NCBI GenBank assembly: GCA_938015525.1
Contig: CALLPC010000003.1
Span: 1 to 64,000 of the forward strand
Direction of reading: 5' to 3'
Length of the DNA: 64,000 bases
Origin: an uncultured Dehalococcoidia bacterium
GTDB taxonomy: Bacteria > Chloroflexota > Dehalococcoidia > Tepidiformales > Tepidiformaceae
Positions 28,638-36,951 of this stretch are shown here, one piece after another; the stretch's first letter is position 1, and each line of letters opens with the position of its first letter. The position numbers and the translations under genes were made by a program. A model generated the notes under the pieces. It had not been told where the DNA came from. It searched no databases and saw only the letters and a list, made by a program, of their open reading frames with translations.

Positions 28638-29846
28638 ATGCAGCTGAGCACCGCGACGAAGATGCGCGCCCGGGACCTGGGCTGGAGCGAGGAGACGATT
28701 GCCCGCATCGAGGCATCGCCCCTGAAGGAATCGACAGTGGCGAACATCGCGCTGATGCGGATCCCGGAAGCGCGGATGCGGGGCTTCCTGGACCTCGTTG
28801 ACCGGGACCCGGAACGGGTCCCGAACCTGACGTTCAGTTTCATCCGGACGCGTTCGGAGCGGGGCGTGCGGGCTCGGCCGAGCGAGCGGGGGCTGCTGCT
28901 GAAGGACATCAACATCGGGACGTACGGCCAGGTGCCGGACCGGTGGCCGTATGAGAACGACACGCCGCGGGGGGCGCACCCTTCGCCGGATAACTATGCG
29001 CCCGGGAGCTATTACATCTACGACAAGGTGGAGGTGTGGGCGGAGGGCGTGGATGAGCTGTACGAGGATGCGATCCGGGACCGGTGGGTCCCGGCGACGG
29101 ACCTGGACTGGACGAACGGGCTGAGCGAGCTGCCGGCGGAGATCGAGCGGGCGGTGTGCCAGCTGGCGACGCTGTACAGCGGGCACGGGCTGGTGGAGCA
29201 GAAGATCATCGCGAAATGGCTGGAGCCGATCAGCTACGGATTCCACGATGTGAAGCTGTTCCTCGGCACGCAGATTTATGACGCAGGCCACAAGGTGGAG
29301 GCGCTGCGGAAGCGGGCGCTGGCGAACGGTGGCGGGCTGGGGCAGGCGCCGCTGGGGGCGCTCTACCGGGCGTGGTACGGGGCGCTGAAGTTCACCGAGA
29401 TGGTTACGGCGCTGGATGTGGTCTACAAGTCGTACGAGCTGACGCTGTTCGAGGCGTATGCGGATTTCGCGAAGACGGAAGTGGAGCGGACGCTATTCGG
29501 CAACCTGGCGCGGGACTCGCGACGGCACCTGGAGTACGGGAAGCGCCATTTGCTCTGGTATCTGCAGCACCACCCGCGGGGACGGGAGAACGCGAAGTTC
29601 TGGCTGGGCCGCGCGGAGGCGGCGCTGAGCATCGAGCTGCGGTACAGCCACCCGGAGCGGGAGGCGCTGGCGCTGCTGTTTGCGGGCGACACGGAACGCA
29701 TCCCGGCGGGTATCGAACGGCTGCGGAAGCTGCGCGAGAAGCAGCTGATGGACTACATCGGGCTGCTCGGGGAGGTCGGGATCGACCGGCTGCCGGATGT
29801 GAGCAAGCACCTGCTGCAGGTGGCGGAGGACCCGCTGGCGGTGTAA
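28638..29846 (+). CDS. Ferritin-like paralogue without diiron ligands (beta-like subunit)
   Basis: 402 aa. Aligns without gaps to the preceding protein over LFLGTQ...RKRAL-NGGG and FTEM...TLF, but ligand positions are changed: E131 becomes G184, E163 A216, H166 K219, E209 K264, E239 S294; only H242 (H297) remains. A unique N-terminal ~90 residues (SEETIARIEASPLK...) has no counterpart in its partner. Loss of metal ligands with fold retention is what distinguishes beta from alpha subunits in multicomponent monooxygenases, so a structural partner is inferred. It starts 37 nt after its neighbour with GAGGGA upstream and is surely co-transcribed. Confidence 0.78.
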   Translation: MQLSTATKMRARDLGWSEETIARIEASPLKESTVANIALMRIPEARMRGFLDLVDRDPERVPNLTFSFIRTRSERGVRARPSERGLLLKDINIGTYGQVPDRWPYENDTPRGAHPSPDNYAPGSYYIYDKVEVWAEGVDELYEDAIRDRWVPATDLDWTNGLSELPAEIERAVCQLATLYSGHGLVEQKIIAKWLEPISYGFHDVKLFLGTQIYDAGHKVEALRKRALANGGGLGQAPLGALYRAWYGALKFTEMVTALDVVYKSYELTLFEAYADFAKTEVERTLFGNLARDSRRHLEYGKRHLLWYLQHHPRGRENAKFWLGRAEAALSIELRYSHPEREALALLFAGDTERIPAGIERLRKLREKQLMDYIGLLGEVGIDRLPDVSKHLLQVAEDPLAV

Positions 29847-29898
29847 GCTCCCCGGGGGAGACGGCGGGCGCGGAATTCTTCCGACGTGGGTTTTGAAG

Positions 29899-31389
29899 GT
29901 GTCACGGCTTGTCCTCGTGGCGCTCGATGCGCTGGAGATTGAGTGGCTGAAACGGCTGGCAGCACGGGGCGACCTTCCGAACCTCGCGGTGTTCATGGAG
30001 GGCTCGGCGGAGTACCCGGTCTGCTCGGATGGGGCGACGCTGGACGGGAGTGTGTGGCCGACGTTTGCGTTTGGGGCGAACCCGGGGAAGCACGGGCGAT
30101 ACTGGTGGCTGCAGTGGCTGGCGGAAGAGATGCGGTACGTCCGCAGCTCACACCCAGCGTTCGATTACCGGCCGTTCTGGGCTGGGCTGGCGGAGGCCGG
30201 GCGGCGGGTGACCGTCATTGACCTCCCGTATGCACCACTGGTCCGGCATGAGCTGGTGGAGCAGGTCGTGGGGTGGGGAGTTCACGATGATGTCGACCAG
30301 GAGAGCTGGCCGGGGGGGAAGCTGGCCGAGATCCGGCGACGGTACGGCGACCACCCGCTCAGGTTCGACACGGTTGAACCCCATTCACCGCGTGACCTGT
30401 TGAGGTTGGCGGCCAGGATGCAGCGTGGAGTGGCGATGCGGGCACGGCTGCTGGAGGCGCTTGCAGGGGACCCGGGACGGGAGCTCGTGATCGTCGTGTT
30501 CAGCGAGTTCCACCTGGCCGGGCACTACCTCGCCGAGGAGTGTGAGGTGGTGCCGGGGGTCACGAATCTCGACCTGCTGGCGCGGGTGACGAGGCCGCTC
30601 GACGATGCCTGGCCGGTAATCCTGCGAGCGGCGGGAGAGGAAGCGACGGTGGTGCTGTTTGCGTTACACGGGATGCGATTCCAGGTTGATTTCAGTTCGA
30701 CGCTCGGGCAGGTACTTGCTCTCGTGATGGGCCGGGACCCGGCGGCGGCAATCCCCCGCCCGGACGTTTTGCGGCGGTTGCGGAATGCCGTCCCGGATTC
30801 GCTCCACCGGACCGCCTGGCGACTGCTGCCGAAGGGGGTACGGGACGCGCGCCAGGCGATGCTCAACCGGAGGGGGGTGCTGAGCAAATCGGACCCGTTG
30901 TTCAGGGTTGCCCACGACACTCACGGGGCAGTTCGGCTGAACTTGCGCGGCCGGGAAGCGGGCGGAGTGATCGGGCGCGAGGACGGGAACGCACTGCTCA
31001 GGCGTTTGGAGGCGGTGGCGCTCGGGTTCCGGACGCGCGATGGACTGGCTGCGTTCGAAGGGCTCTGGCGCCCTGCGGAGCACCTCTCGGGGCCGCGAGT
31101 GGACCGGTTGCCTGATGGGCTTCTCCTGGCGAATCGGGCGCTGCCGCGGTTGCAGGAGGCGTTCGACGGTGCGGGGAATCGGGTCGTGAACGTGCTCGAG
31201 GAGCGGCGGAACGGGGTGCACACGGGCCGCGGGTTCTGTTTCACGCGACCGGGGAACGGGATTCGGCTGCTGCCGCGGGCGGAGGTGGACGGTCGGGATT
31301 TCGCCGCGACGGCGTATGCGGTCCTGGGCGTGCCTCCAGCGGCGGAGTTCGAGGGACAGCCGTTTGCTGAGCTCGGGAGTGTCGGCTGA
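29899..31389 (+). CDS. Alkaline-phosphatase-superfamily phosphodiesterase/transferase
   Basis: 496 aa, soluble. Begins SRLVLVALDALE, where the Asp is a metal ligand; DGSVWPTFAFGANPGKHG contains the nucleophile region; later FSEFHLAGHY and HDTHGAVRLNLRGRE match type I phosphodiesterase/nucleotide pyrophosphatase proteins. The first metal-site motif is slightly atypical (SEFHLAGH rather than D-x3-GH). It may trim or transfer phosphoryl groups on a glycan or nucleotide. GTG 29899 is taken as start; TTG 29893 is equally open. It overlaps the next gene by 11 nt. Base composition lacks the local G-excess. Confidence 0.7.
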   Translation: MSRLVLVALDALEIEWLKRLAARGDLPNLAVFMEGSAEYPVCSDGATLDGSVWPTFAFGANPGKHGRYWWLQWLAEEMRYVRSSHPAFDYRPFWAGLAEAGRRVTVIDLPYAPLVRHELVEQVVGWGVHDDVDQESWPGGKLAEIRRRYGDHPLRFDTVEPHSPRDLLRLAARMQRGVAMRARLLEALAGDPGRELVIVVFSEFHLAGHYLAEECEVVPGVTNLDLLARVTRPLDDAWPVILRAAGEEATVVLFALHGMRFQVDFSSTLGQVLALVMGRDPAAAIPRPDVLRRLRNAVPDSLHRTAWRLLPKGVRDARQAMLNRRGVLSKSDPLFRVAHDTHGAVRLNLRGREAGGVIGREDGNALLRRLEAVALGFRTRDGLAAFEGLWRPAEHLSGPRVDRLPDGLLLANRALPRLQEAFDGAGNRVVNVLEERRNGVHTGRGFCFTRPGNGIRLLPRAEVDGRDFAATAYAVLGVPPAAEFEGQPFAELGSVG

Positions 31390-32239
31390 GGGCCAGCTCT
31401 TGGTCGGAGTCGTGGGGGCCGGGCGGGCGTTCCAGCGGCTGTGGCGGCCGGCGCTGAGATTAGTCCCGGGTCTGCATATTGCTGCAATCGCGGACCCGGC
31501 GGATATCGAGGCGGCGGGTATACGCCGGTATCGGTCGCTGGAGGAGATGGTGTCGAGCGGTATCCCGCTCGACGGGGTGCTGGTGTTGAGCCCGCCGTAC
31601 CTGCACGGGAGACTGGTCGGTGAGGCGCTGGCTGCCGGGCATCACGTGCTCGTGGAGAAGCCGCCGGTGCTCTCGCCTGCGGAGGTGGACCTGTGGCCGA
31701 GCGGAGAGATTGGCCGGTTTGCGGCGGCCTTCACGCGGCGGGCCTGGCCAGGGTATCTCCGGGCTCGCAGGGCCGGTTGTCAGCGGTGGGAATTCGAGCT
31801 GGAGACGAACCCGGTTGCCTGGGGCGCGACGACGGAGTTGATGCTGGAGGAGGACCTGCTCCCGCACGCCGTCGACCTTGCGGAGTGGGTCTCCGGGTCA
31901 GAGGTCTGCGAGGTTCGCGACCTGCGGCGCGGTCAATCAGAGCTTTCCGGCCGCTTCATGCTCGTGAACGGCAGCGAGTTCGGCTGGCGGGTGGCGTTCA
32001 GCGGGCGGTATCGGGAGCGGCTGAGCGGCGACGGGCGGACGTTCGTCCGCCGACCCGGGCGGGTGGCGGTGCCGAGGTGGATGAAGCCGCCGGACGACGT
32101 GGCAGGCACCCGAGAGGTCCTGCGGGCGTGGGCACGGGTGGTCGCCTCAGGTGAGCGGTCGGAGCTGCTCGGGGATGCCGAGACGGCGCGGCGCCACGCG
32201 GCCGTCCTGGAGTCGGTCCGGGGGCCGGGCGCCAGATGA
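31379..32239 (+). CDS. Gfo/Idh/MocA-family oxidoreductase
   Basis: 286 aa from GTG 31379. N-terminal Rossmann fold with VGVVGAGRAFQ and AIADPADIEAAG; the conserved EKPP (in HHVLVEKPPVLSP) is the Gfo/Idh/MocA signature with the catalytic-site lysine. The C-terminal domain is short and ends LLGDAETARRHAAVLESV, also typical. The family oxidises or reduces sugar hydroxyls with NAD(P). Stop-start overlaps on both sides (11 nt and 4 nt) place it in a three-gene operon with an AlkP enzyme and a glycosyltransferase, suggesting sugar modification for a surface glycan. Confidence 0.85.
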   Translation: MSAEGQLLVGVVGAGRAFQRLWRPALRLVPGLHIAAIADPADIEAAGIRRYRSLEEMVSSGIPLDGVLVLSPPYLHGRLVGEALAAGHHVLVEKPPVLSPAEVDLWPSGEIGRFAAAFTRRAWPGYLRARRAGCQRWEFELETNPVAWGATTELMLEEDLLPHAVDLAEWVSGSEVCEVRDLRRGQSELSGRFMLVNGSEFGWRVAFSGRYRERLSGDGRTFVRRPGRVAVPRWMKPPDDVAGTREVLRAWARVVASGERSELLGDAETARRHAAVLESVRGPGAR

Positions 32240-33198
32240 ACGGTTCGAAGGTGAGCGTGGTCATCCCGGTGAAGGACGACCCGCGGATTGCTACGTGCCT
32301 GGCCTCGCTGCAGGCGGCGGTGCGGCCGGGGCTCGAGGTGGTGGTCATCGTCGTGGACAACGGCTCGACGGCGGAATTCTCGGCCTGGCTGGAAGGGGTG
32401 GTCGCGGGCGTGCTGCTCTTGCGGGAGCCTGAGCCCGGGGTTTACCGGGCGCGGAACCGCGGGGTGGCGGCCTCGACAGGGGAGGCGGTGTTTTTCACCG
32501 ACGCGGACTGCGTGGTGCGTCCCGGGTGGTTCGAGGCGGGCCTCGGGATGCTGGCGCGCGGCTTCGACCTGGTACAGGGATTCGCAGGCGCCCTCCCCGG
32601 CGGGCGGACGGCGCGGCTCATCCAGGCGCGGTACGGCGCCCGGTTCCGACATCTGCGAGCGGGCGCGCCGACGGAGACGGATACGCGGAACCTGGCAGTC
32701 CGCCGGGAGGTGTTCGAGCGGGTACGGTTCAACGAGGCGTACCGGCGGGTGGGGGACACCGAGTTCGGGCTGCGGGCGCAGGCTGCCGGGTTTCGCGTGG
32801 GGTACGCACCGGAGATGCGGGTGGACCACGCGCACGACGAGGACCTGCGGGTTTTCGCGGCGAAGCAGTTCTGCCACGGCTGGGGCGCACAGCGGCTGAT
32901 GACGGAAGCGCCGGGGCTTCCCTGGCGCAGTACCCAATTGCGCTTCCTGGACCGGTACGGATGGGCGGTGCGCAGGCTGCCCGGGAGGCAGCTGCTCAGC
33001 CGGGCGTTGATGCAGGGCTCGGTCCGCGGTGGGGGAGCGCTCGACCGGGCCGGCGAACGGCTGCCATGGCCCGCGGCGTATTTGGCGGCGCTGGCCGTCG
33101 ACAAGGCCGCGCTCCTTGCGGGGCACCTGGCCTACGAGCCGGGTTCGGCGGAGCCGTCGCCATCGTGCGTGCTGGGGCGAACGCTGCTGCGGGATTGA
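32236..33198 (+). CDS. Family 2 glycosyltransferase
   Basis: 320 aa. GT-A fold: KVSVVIPVKDDPRIATCLAS at the start, VVDNGS, and the metal/nucleotide motif FTDADCVV (DxD-like) near 88-95. ARNRGVAAS and NEAYRRVGDTEFGLRAQ with a late acidic pair are typical of GT2 enzymes. A C-terminal hydrophobic stretch (LPWPAAYLAALAVDKAALLAGHL) may touch the membrane. It transfers a sugar from a nucleotide donor; neither partner is known. ATGA overlap with the upstream oxidoreductase. Confidence 0.88.
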   Translation: MNGSKVSVVIPVKDDPRIATCLASLQAAVRPGLEVVVIVVDNGSTAEFSAWLEGVVAGVLLLREPEPGVYRARNRGVAASTGEAVFFTDADCVVRPGWFEAGLGMLARGFDLVQGFAGALPGGRTARLIQARYGARFRHLRAGAPTETDTRNLAVRREVFERVRFNEAYRRVGDTEFGLRAQAAGFRVGYAPEMRVDHAHDEDLRVFAAKQFCHGWGAQRLMTEAPGLPWRSTQLRFLDRYGWAVRRLPGRQLLSRALMQGSVRGGGALDRAGERLPWPAAYLAALAVDKAALLAGHLAYEPGSAEPSPSCVLGRTLLRD

Positions 33199-33220
33199 AC
33201 GGGTGTGCTCCGCGCGGGGC

Positions 33221-33694
33221 TCAGGCGCCGGGCCTGGCGATCATCAGCCAGAGGAAGACGAGCCAGACGAGGATGAGGACGATGCCGGCGAGGCGGGCAC
33301 CGCTGTCGTTGAGCTTCTCGCGCAGCTCTGTGGTGACGGGGCCGTTGCCGAGGGAGACGGCGATTTCGCGGGCGGCCTTGACTTTGCGCAGGTAGAAGCC
33401 GTGGTCGAGGGCGAGGGCGAGGATGATGAGGGTGTACGCGGTCGAAATCCAGGCGTCGCCGAAGGAGTAGCCGGCCTCATCGACGAGGAGGGAGCCGAAG
33501 ACGACGGCGAGGATGACGCCGATGGAGGTGACGATGCGTTCGGAGCGGAGCTGGAGGTCGAGCAGGGTGACGACGGTGTTGGCGGCGGCGGCGCGGCTCG
33601 CGGCGATAGCGGCGCCGGTGGTGAGGCCGGTGGCGGCGAGCAGGAAGAAGACGCCGAGCAGGTGACCGAAGAGATACCAGTCCTGGGTGGACAC
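33221..33694 (-). CDS. DUF2269-like four-span membrane protein
   Basis: 157 aa with helices at about 8-30, 52-72, 82-103 and 135-154. HLLGVFFLLAATGLTTGAA at the N-terminus and FGSLLVDEAGYSFGDAWIS between helices 2 and 3 resemble DUF2269 membrane proteins, whose function is unknown. An ATG with GAGGAGGAG upstream supports the start. Convergent with the glycosyltransferase gene, 22 nt apart. Confidence 0.7.
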   Translation of the reverse strand: MSTQDWYLFGHLLGVFFLLAATGLTTGAAIAASRAAAANTVVTLLDLQLRSERIVTSIGVILAVVFGSLLVDEAGYSFGDAWISTAYTLIILALALDHGFYLRKVKAAREIAVSLGNGPVTTELREKLNDSGARLAGIVLILVWLVFLWLMIARPGA

Positions 33695-33765
33695 GCGCTC
33701 CTCCTCGAGGGATTCCGGGGCGAACGGTACCGCGCCGGGGGATGGTTGTCACCATCGCGGGGCGG

Positions 33766-33771
33766 TAGGCT
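33766..33771 (+). promoter_or_regulatory. -10 element of leaderless MBL gene (TAGGCT, 6 nt before GTG)
   Basis: TAGGCT, then six bases and GTG 33778 with no ribosome site. A TTGTCA at 33746-33751 is 14 bp upstream, too close for a normal -35. Confidence 0.6.
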
Positions 33772-33777
33772 TGGGGC

Positions 33778-34605
33778 GTGCGCATCCAGTTCCTGGGCAG
33801 CGGGGCGGGTACGGATACGCCGCACCGGGCGGGGTCGTCGGTCCTGCTGACGGGCGGCGGTGAGTCGGTGCTGCTCGATTGCGGGCCGCGGGCGTACGAC
33901 CGGCTGGTGATGTTGGGGGTTTCGCCGGCGAGTATTTCGCGGGTCTTCTTGAGCCACCTCCACCCGGACCACGTGCTGGGGCTGCCGAGCTTCGTGCAGG
34001 CGATGACGTTCCCCTACGGCCGCCTGCCGCTGGAGATTCACGGTCCGCCGGGGACTGCTGCCTACGCGCGGCAGGCCATCGGGACGGCGGCGCTGGTGAC
34101 GGGGATGCCCGGGCGGGGGTGGGGGGAGCCGCTGGAGGTGCCGGTGGTCGAAATTCCGCCGGGGGACGTGCGGGAGGCGGGGCCGTTCGTGGTGCGGACG
34201 GAGCAGGTGCCGCACGCGCCGCAGCTGGTGTGCGAGGCACGGCGGTTCGAGGCGGAGGGGAAGGCGGTGGTGTACAGCGGGGACACGACGGAGGCGGCGG
34301 AGGTGATGGTGCCGCTGGCGGAGGGGGCGGCCGCGCTCATCCATGAGTGTTATTCGCTGGCGGGGCTGGCACGCTGGACAGCGGCGTTCGACGAGCGGCG
34401 GGCGGCGGCGGTCCGGCGGGCGTTCGAACAGACGCACGCGGAGGTGGCGTACGTCGGGCGGGTAGCGAAGGAGGCCGGGGTGAAGCTCCTGGTGCTGACG
34501 CACCTGAACCCGGGTGAGCGGGCCGAGGAGCTGCTGGATACGGCGCGGGGATACTACGGCGGGCCGGTGGTGATTGCGAGCGATGGGTTGAGCCTGGCGG
34601 TCTAG
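33778..34605 (+). CDS. Ribonuclease Z-like metallo-beta-lactamase hydrolase
   Basis: 275 aa. Metal ligands HLHPDH (~61-66), H in HAPQL, D in YSGDTTEAAE and a late H in LTHLNPG; the HECYS and QTHAEV segments are characteristic of the RNase Z/ElaC-type branch (including AtsA-like and cyclic phosphodiesterase relatives). It lacks the long exosite arm of true RNase Z (the region after GHGP is short), so a phosphodiesterase or hydrolase role is as likely as tRNA 3'-processing. Its stop overlaps the convergent nitroreductase stop by 4 nt. Confidence 0.82.
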   Translation: MRIQFLGSGAGTDTPHRAGSSVLLTGGGESVLLDCGPRAYDRLVMLGVSPASISRVFLSHLHPDHVLGLPSFVQAMTFPYGRLPLEIHGPPGTAAYARQAIGTAALVTGMPGRGWGEPLEVPVVEIPPGDVREAGPFVVRTEQVPHAPQLVCEARRFEAEGKAVVYSGDTTEAAEVMVPLAEGAAALIHECYSLAGLARWTAAFDERRAAAVRRAFEQTHAEVAYVGRVAKEAGVKLLVLTHLNPGERAEELLDTARGYYGGPVVIASDGLSLAV

Positions 34606-35117
34606 GCCGTTTCGGGGCGGTGGACGCCCCAGGCTTCCCAGGAGACGAGTTCATCGAGGGGGAGGCGCTGGCGGCCCTGGCTGAGGGGGTGTTTGAGGTC
34701 GGGGTGGCCGATAGCGAGGACGGTGGCGACGGTGTGGTCCGGCGGGACGCCGAGGACCTGGCGGGCACAGTCCTGGCGGTGCATGGCGACGGGGCAGCTG
34801 GTGAGGCCTTCGGCCCAGGCGGCGACCATGAGGTTCTGGGCGGTGCGGCCGGCATCGAAGAGGCCCCCGCCGGGGAGGAGGACGAGGGCGATCGCGAGGG
34901 GCGCGGTCTTCAGGTGCTCGGCGTAGTCGCCGCAGGCGGCGAGGGCGGCACGGCGTTCGGGGTCTTTGACGACGATCATGCGGACGGGCTGGGAGTTTTT
35001 GGAGCTACCGGCCATGCGGCCTGCCTGGAGGATGCGGGTGAGGAGGTCGGGAGGTACGGGGTCGGGCAGGAAGTGGCGGGTGTCCCGCTTGGTGATGATG
35101 GCGCGGTAGGCGTCCAT
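34602..35117 (-). CDS. Nitroreductase-family flavoprotein
   Basis: 171 aa. RDTRHFLPDPVPPD at the start is the FMN-contacting segment; GRMAGSSKNSQPVRMIVV and AIGHPDLKHPLSQGRQRLP near the end are typical. Members use FMN and NAD(P)H to reduce nitro groups, quinones or flavins, as homodimers. ATG 35117 has GGAGG 8 nt upstream, and TAGGAT (complement of 35155-35160) is the probable -10, so it has its own promoter at the end of the crotonase operon. Confidence 0.88.
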   Translation of the reverse strand: MDAYRAIITKRDTRHFLPDPVPPDLLTRILQAGRMAGSSKNSQPVRMIVVKDPERRAALAACGDYAEHLKTAPLAIALVLLPGGGLFDAGRTAQNLMVAAWAEGLTSCPVAMHRQDCARQVLGVPPDHTVATVLAIGHPDLKHPLSQGRQRLPLDELVSWEAWGVHRPETA

Positions 35118-35184
35118 GGCGGGCCTCCTGGCGGAGGGGCTGAGGGGTGGGGGAATCCTACCGGATCGGGCGCGGGGGCGCAGG

Positions 35185-35754
35185 TCAGCACTGGCGCGGG
35201 ATGGCGGTGCGGGGGCCTTCGCGGCTGGAGCACTGGCGCTGGCTGATATCGACGACGAGGTAGCCGGAGGGGTCGATGGCCGTTGGGTAGCGGTCGAGGT
35301 TGGGGCCATCGGCATCGAGGCGGGTGCCGGTGAAGTCGTAGAGGGCGCCGTTGCAGTCTTCGCGGAGGAGGAGGGTGGAGCCGCGGGCGGCAGGGCTGAG
35401 GCGGTCGCGATACCGGTCGAGGAGGGAGGGCCGGGCCGGGTCGGGGGCGGGGACGGGCTGGACGCGGCAGCGGCGGGCGGGGTTGGCACGGTTGGCGGCG
35501 TCGAGGTCGGCGAAGGCGAGGAAGGTGCCATCGAGGAGACGGGCGACGTAGAGGTTGCGCTGGCCGACGTACTGGATGGTGCCGGGGGCGTAGGCCTCGG
35601 CGAGTTCGAGGCGGACGCGGCCGGTATCGGCGCCGGATTCCCAGAAGACGACGAAGCAGGAGCCGACCCCGAAGACGAAGACGAGGACGGCGAGGGCGGT
35701 GAAGCAGCCGAGAAAGACGGGGGGCCGGGGGGAGGGGAGGTCGTCGTGCTCCAT
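35185..35754 (-). CDS. Membrane-anchored protein with degenerate Rieske-like domain
   Basis: 189 aa. One N-terminal membrane helix (about 13-37), then a beta-rich domain. CNGALYDFTGTRL followed by GPNLDRYPTAIDPSGYLVVDIS strongly resembles the second half of a Rieske fold, where C-x-H-G and GPA...L..Y...G..V are expected. The cluster His is replaced (C-N-G), and the first C-x-H is absent (RRCRV). A [2Fe-2S] cluster is therefore unlikely. Six nt after the crotonase stop, so it is the last gene of that operon. Function unknown. Confidence 0.6.
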   Translation of the reverse strand: MEHDDLPSPRPPVFLGCFTALAVLVFVFGVGSCFVVFWESGADTGRVRLELAEAYAPGTIQYVGQRNLYVARLLDGTFLAFADLDAANRANPARRCRVQPVPAPDPARPSLLDRYRDRLSPAARGSTLLLREDCNGALYDFTGTRLDADGPNLDRYPTAIDPSGYLVVDISQRQCSSREGPRTAIPRQC

Positions 35755-35760
35755 CGCCCT

Positions 35761-36441
35761 TCAGGGTAGCGGGGCCGGGGGCTCCGGGGTGTCGGCGGTG
35801 CGGAGGAGGCGGAGGCGGCGGGCGCGGGCGGCGACGGGGTCGGCGAGGGCAGCGGCGATGGCGTCTTCGACGGCGGCGTCGAGGTCGGCCTGGGGGACGA
35901 CGCGGTCGACGATGCCCCAGCGGAGGGCGGCGGCGGCGCCGACCGGTTCGCCGGTGAGGATCATGTGGGCGGCGACGCCAGGGGGTGCGATGCGGGGGAG
36001 CATCTGGGTTCCGCCTGCGCTGGGGATATAGGCGAGGGAGACCTCGGGGAGGGCGAGGCGGGCATCGTCGGCGGCGATGCGGCGGTCGCAGAAGAGGGGG
36101 AGTTCGAGCCCGGCGCCGTAGCAGTAGCCGTGCATGCGGGCGATGGTGACGCAGCGGTGGGTGAGGAGCTGCCACCAGATGTCGCGGTCGTGCCGGGCGT
36201 GGCGGGCGGCGATGATGGAGGGGGCGGTGCCGAACTCGGAGATATCGGCGCCGGCGCTGAAGCAGGGGCCTTCGCCGCGGAAGAGGATGACGCGGACGTC
36301 GGGGATGTCGGCGGCGGCGCAAAGGTACTCCCAGAGGAGGTCGCGCATTTGGAGGTTGATGGCGTTGCGGCGGGCGGGGCGGTCGAGGGTGATGGTGGCG
36401 ACGCCGCGCGCGTCGATGGCGAAGCGGACGGGGTCGGGCAC
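35761..36441 (-). CDS. Enoyl-CoA hydratase/isomerase family protein
   Basis: 226 aa, short for the family (~260). DRPARRNAIN, CFSAGADISEFG and MHGYCYGAGLELPLFCD are the crotonase CoA-binding/oxyanion motifs; LPEVSLAYIPSAGGTQMLPR follows. The C-terminal helical domain is truncated and ends in a Pro-rich tail (DTPEPPAPLP), so CoA-site completion and oligomerisation may differ. GTG start at 36441. Part of a tight operon (36952-37584 first) with gaps of 3-8 nt. Confidence 0.85.
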   Translation of the reverse strand: MPDPVRFAIDARGVATITLDRPARRNAINLQMRDLLWEYLCAAADIPDVRVILFRGEGPCFSAGADISEFGTAPSIIAARHARHDRDIWWQLLTHRCVTIARMHGYCYGAGLELPLFCDRRIAADDARLALPEVSLAYIPSAGGTQMLPRIAPPGVAAHMILTGEPVGAAAALRWGIVDRVVPQADLDAAVEDAIAAALADPVAARARRLRLLRTADTPEPPAPLP

Positions 36442-36449
36442 GGGCGGGG

Positions 36450-36692
36450 TTATTCGAGCCAGTCGGGTTTGCGAATCTGGCTGCGCTGGCGGCGGGCCAT
36501 CTGCTGGGCGAAGTCTTCGTTGACCTTCTGGACGAGCTCGAGCATGTCGTCGCGGCCGGGGCGCATCTGCTTCGAGCGCCAGTTTTTGAGCATGGCGCGG
36601 TCTTTATCGGAGAGGCCGGCTTCGTCGGCGATGCGGTTGACGATGACGGTGAGGAGCTCGTTGACCTCGTCTTCGTTGAATTTGATGTCCAC
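36450..36692 (-). CDS. Small helical protein A of crotonase operon
   Basis: 80 aa from GTG 36692; acidic N-half (NEDEVNELLTVIV), basic C-half (QMARRQRSQIRKPDW). The core GLSDKDRAMLKNWRS matches DLSDEGKDAIRRWRS in the upstream small gene, so the two are paralogues in tandem. No family recognised. Four nt from the upstream gene and 8 nt from the downstream crotonase, hence translationally coupled; probably a subunit or regulator of the CoA enzymes. Confidence 0.7.
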   Translation of the reverse strand: MDIKFNEDEVNELLTVIVNRIADEAGLSDKDRAMLKNWRSKQMRPGRDDMLELVQKVNEDFAQQMARRQRSQIRKPDWLE

Positions 36693-36696
36693 GGGG

Positions 36697-36948
36697 CTAC
36701 CTCCGGACCGTTTCGTACCAGCCTCTGTTTTTGACGCGGCGGGTGAACTGGGCATCGATGTGGGCGTTGAGGGCCTGGTTGAGGGCGTCGGTGAGGTCGG
36801 CGAGGAGCGGGGAGCCTTCGCCGCGTTCGGAGCGCCAGCGGCGGATGGCGTCCTTGCCTTCATCGGAGAGGTCGGCGTTGTCGACGGCGACGGCGCTGAT
36901 GAGCATCATGAGGGACCAGGCTTCGGGCTCGTCGAGCAACACGATCAT
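36697..36948 (-). CDS. Small helical protein B of crotonase operon
   Basis: 83 aa. Helical with a hydrophobic first third (EAWSLMMLISAVAV) and the shared DLSDEGKDAIRRWRSE core, ending NRGWYETVRR. ATG 36948 begins 3 nt after the stop of the degenerate crotonase. Paralogous to the next gene. The hydrophobic patch seems too short for a membrane helix and is more likely an interaction surface. Confidence 0.7.
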   Translation of the reverse strand: MIVLLDEPEAWSLMMLISAVAVDNADLSDEGKDAIRRWRSERGEGSPLLADLTDALNQALNAHIDAQFTRRVKNRGWYETVRR

Positions 36949-36951
36949 CGG

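Noticed and set aside
33746-33771. TTGTCA as -35 for the 33778 gene
   Set aside because: Spacing to TAGGCT is only 14 bp, and other leaderless promoters here lack any -35.
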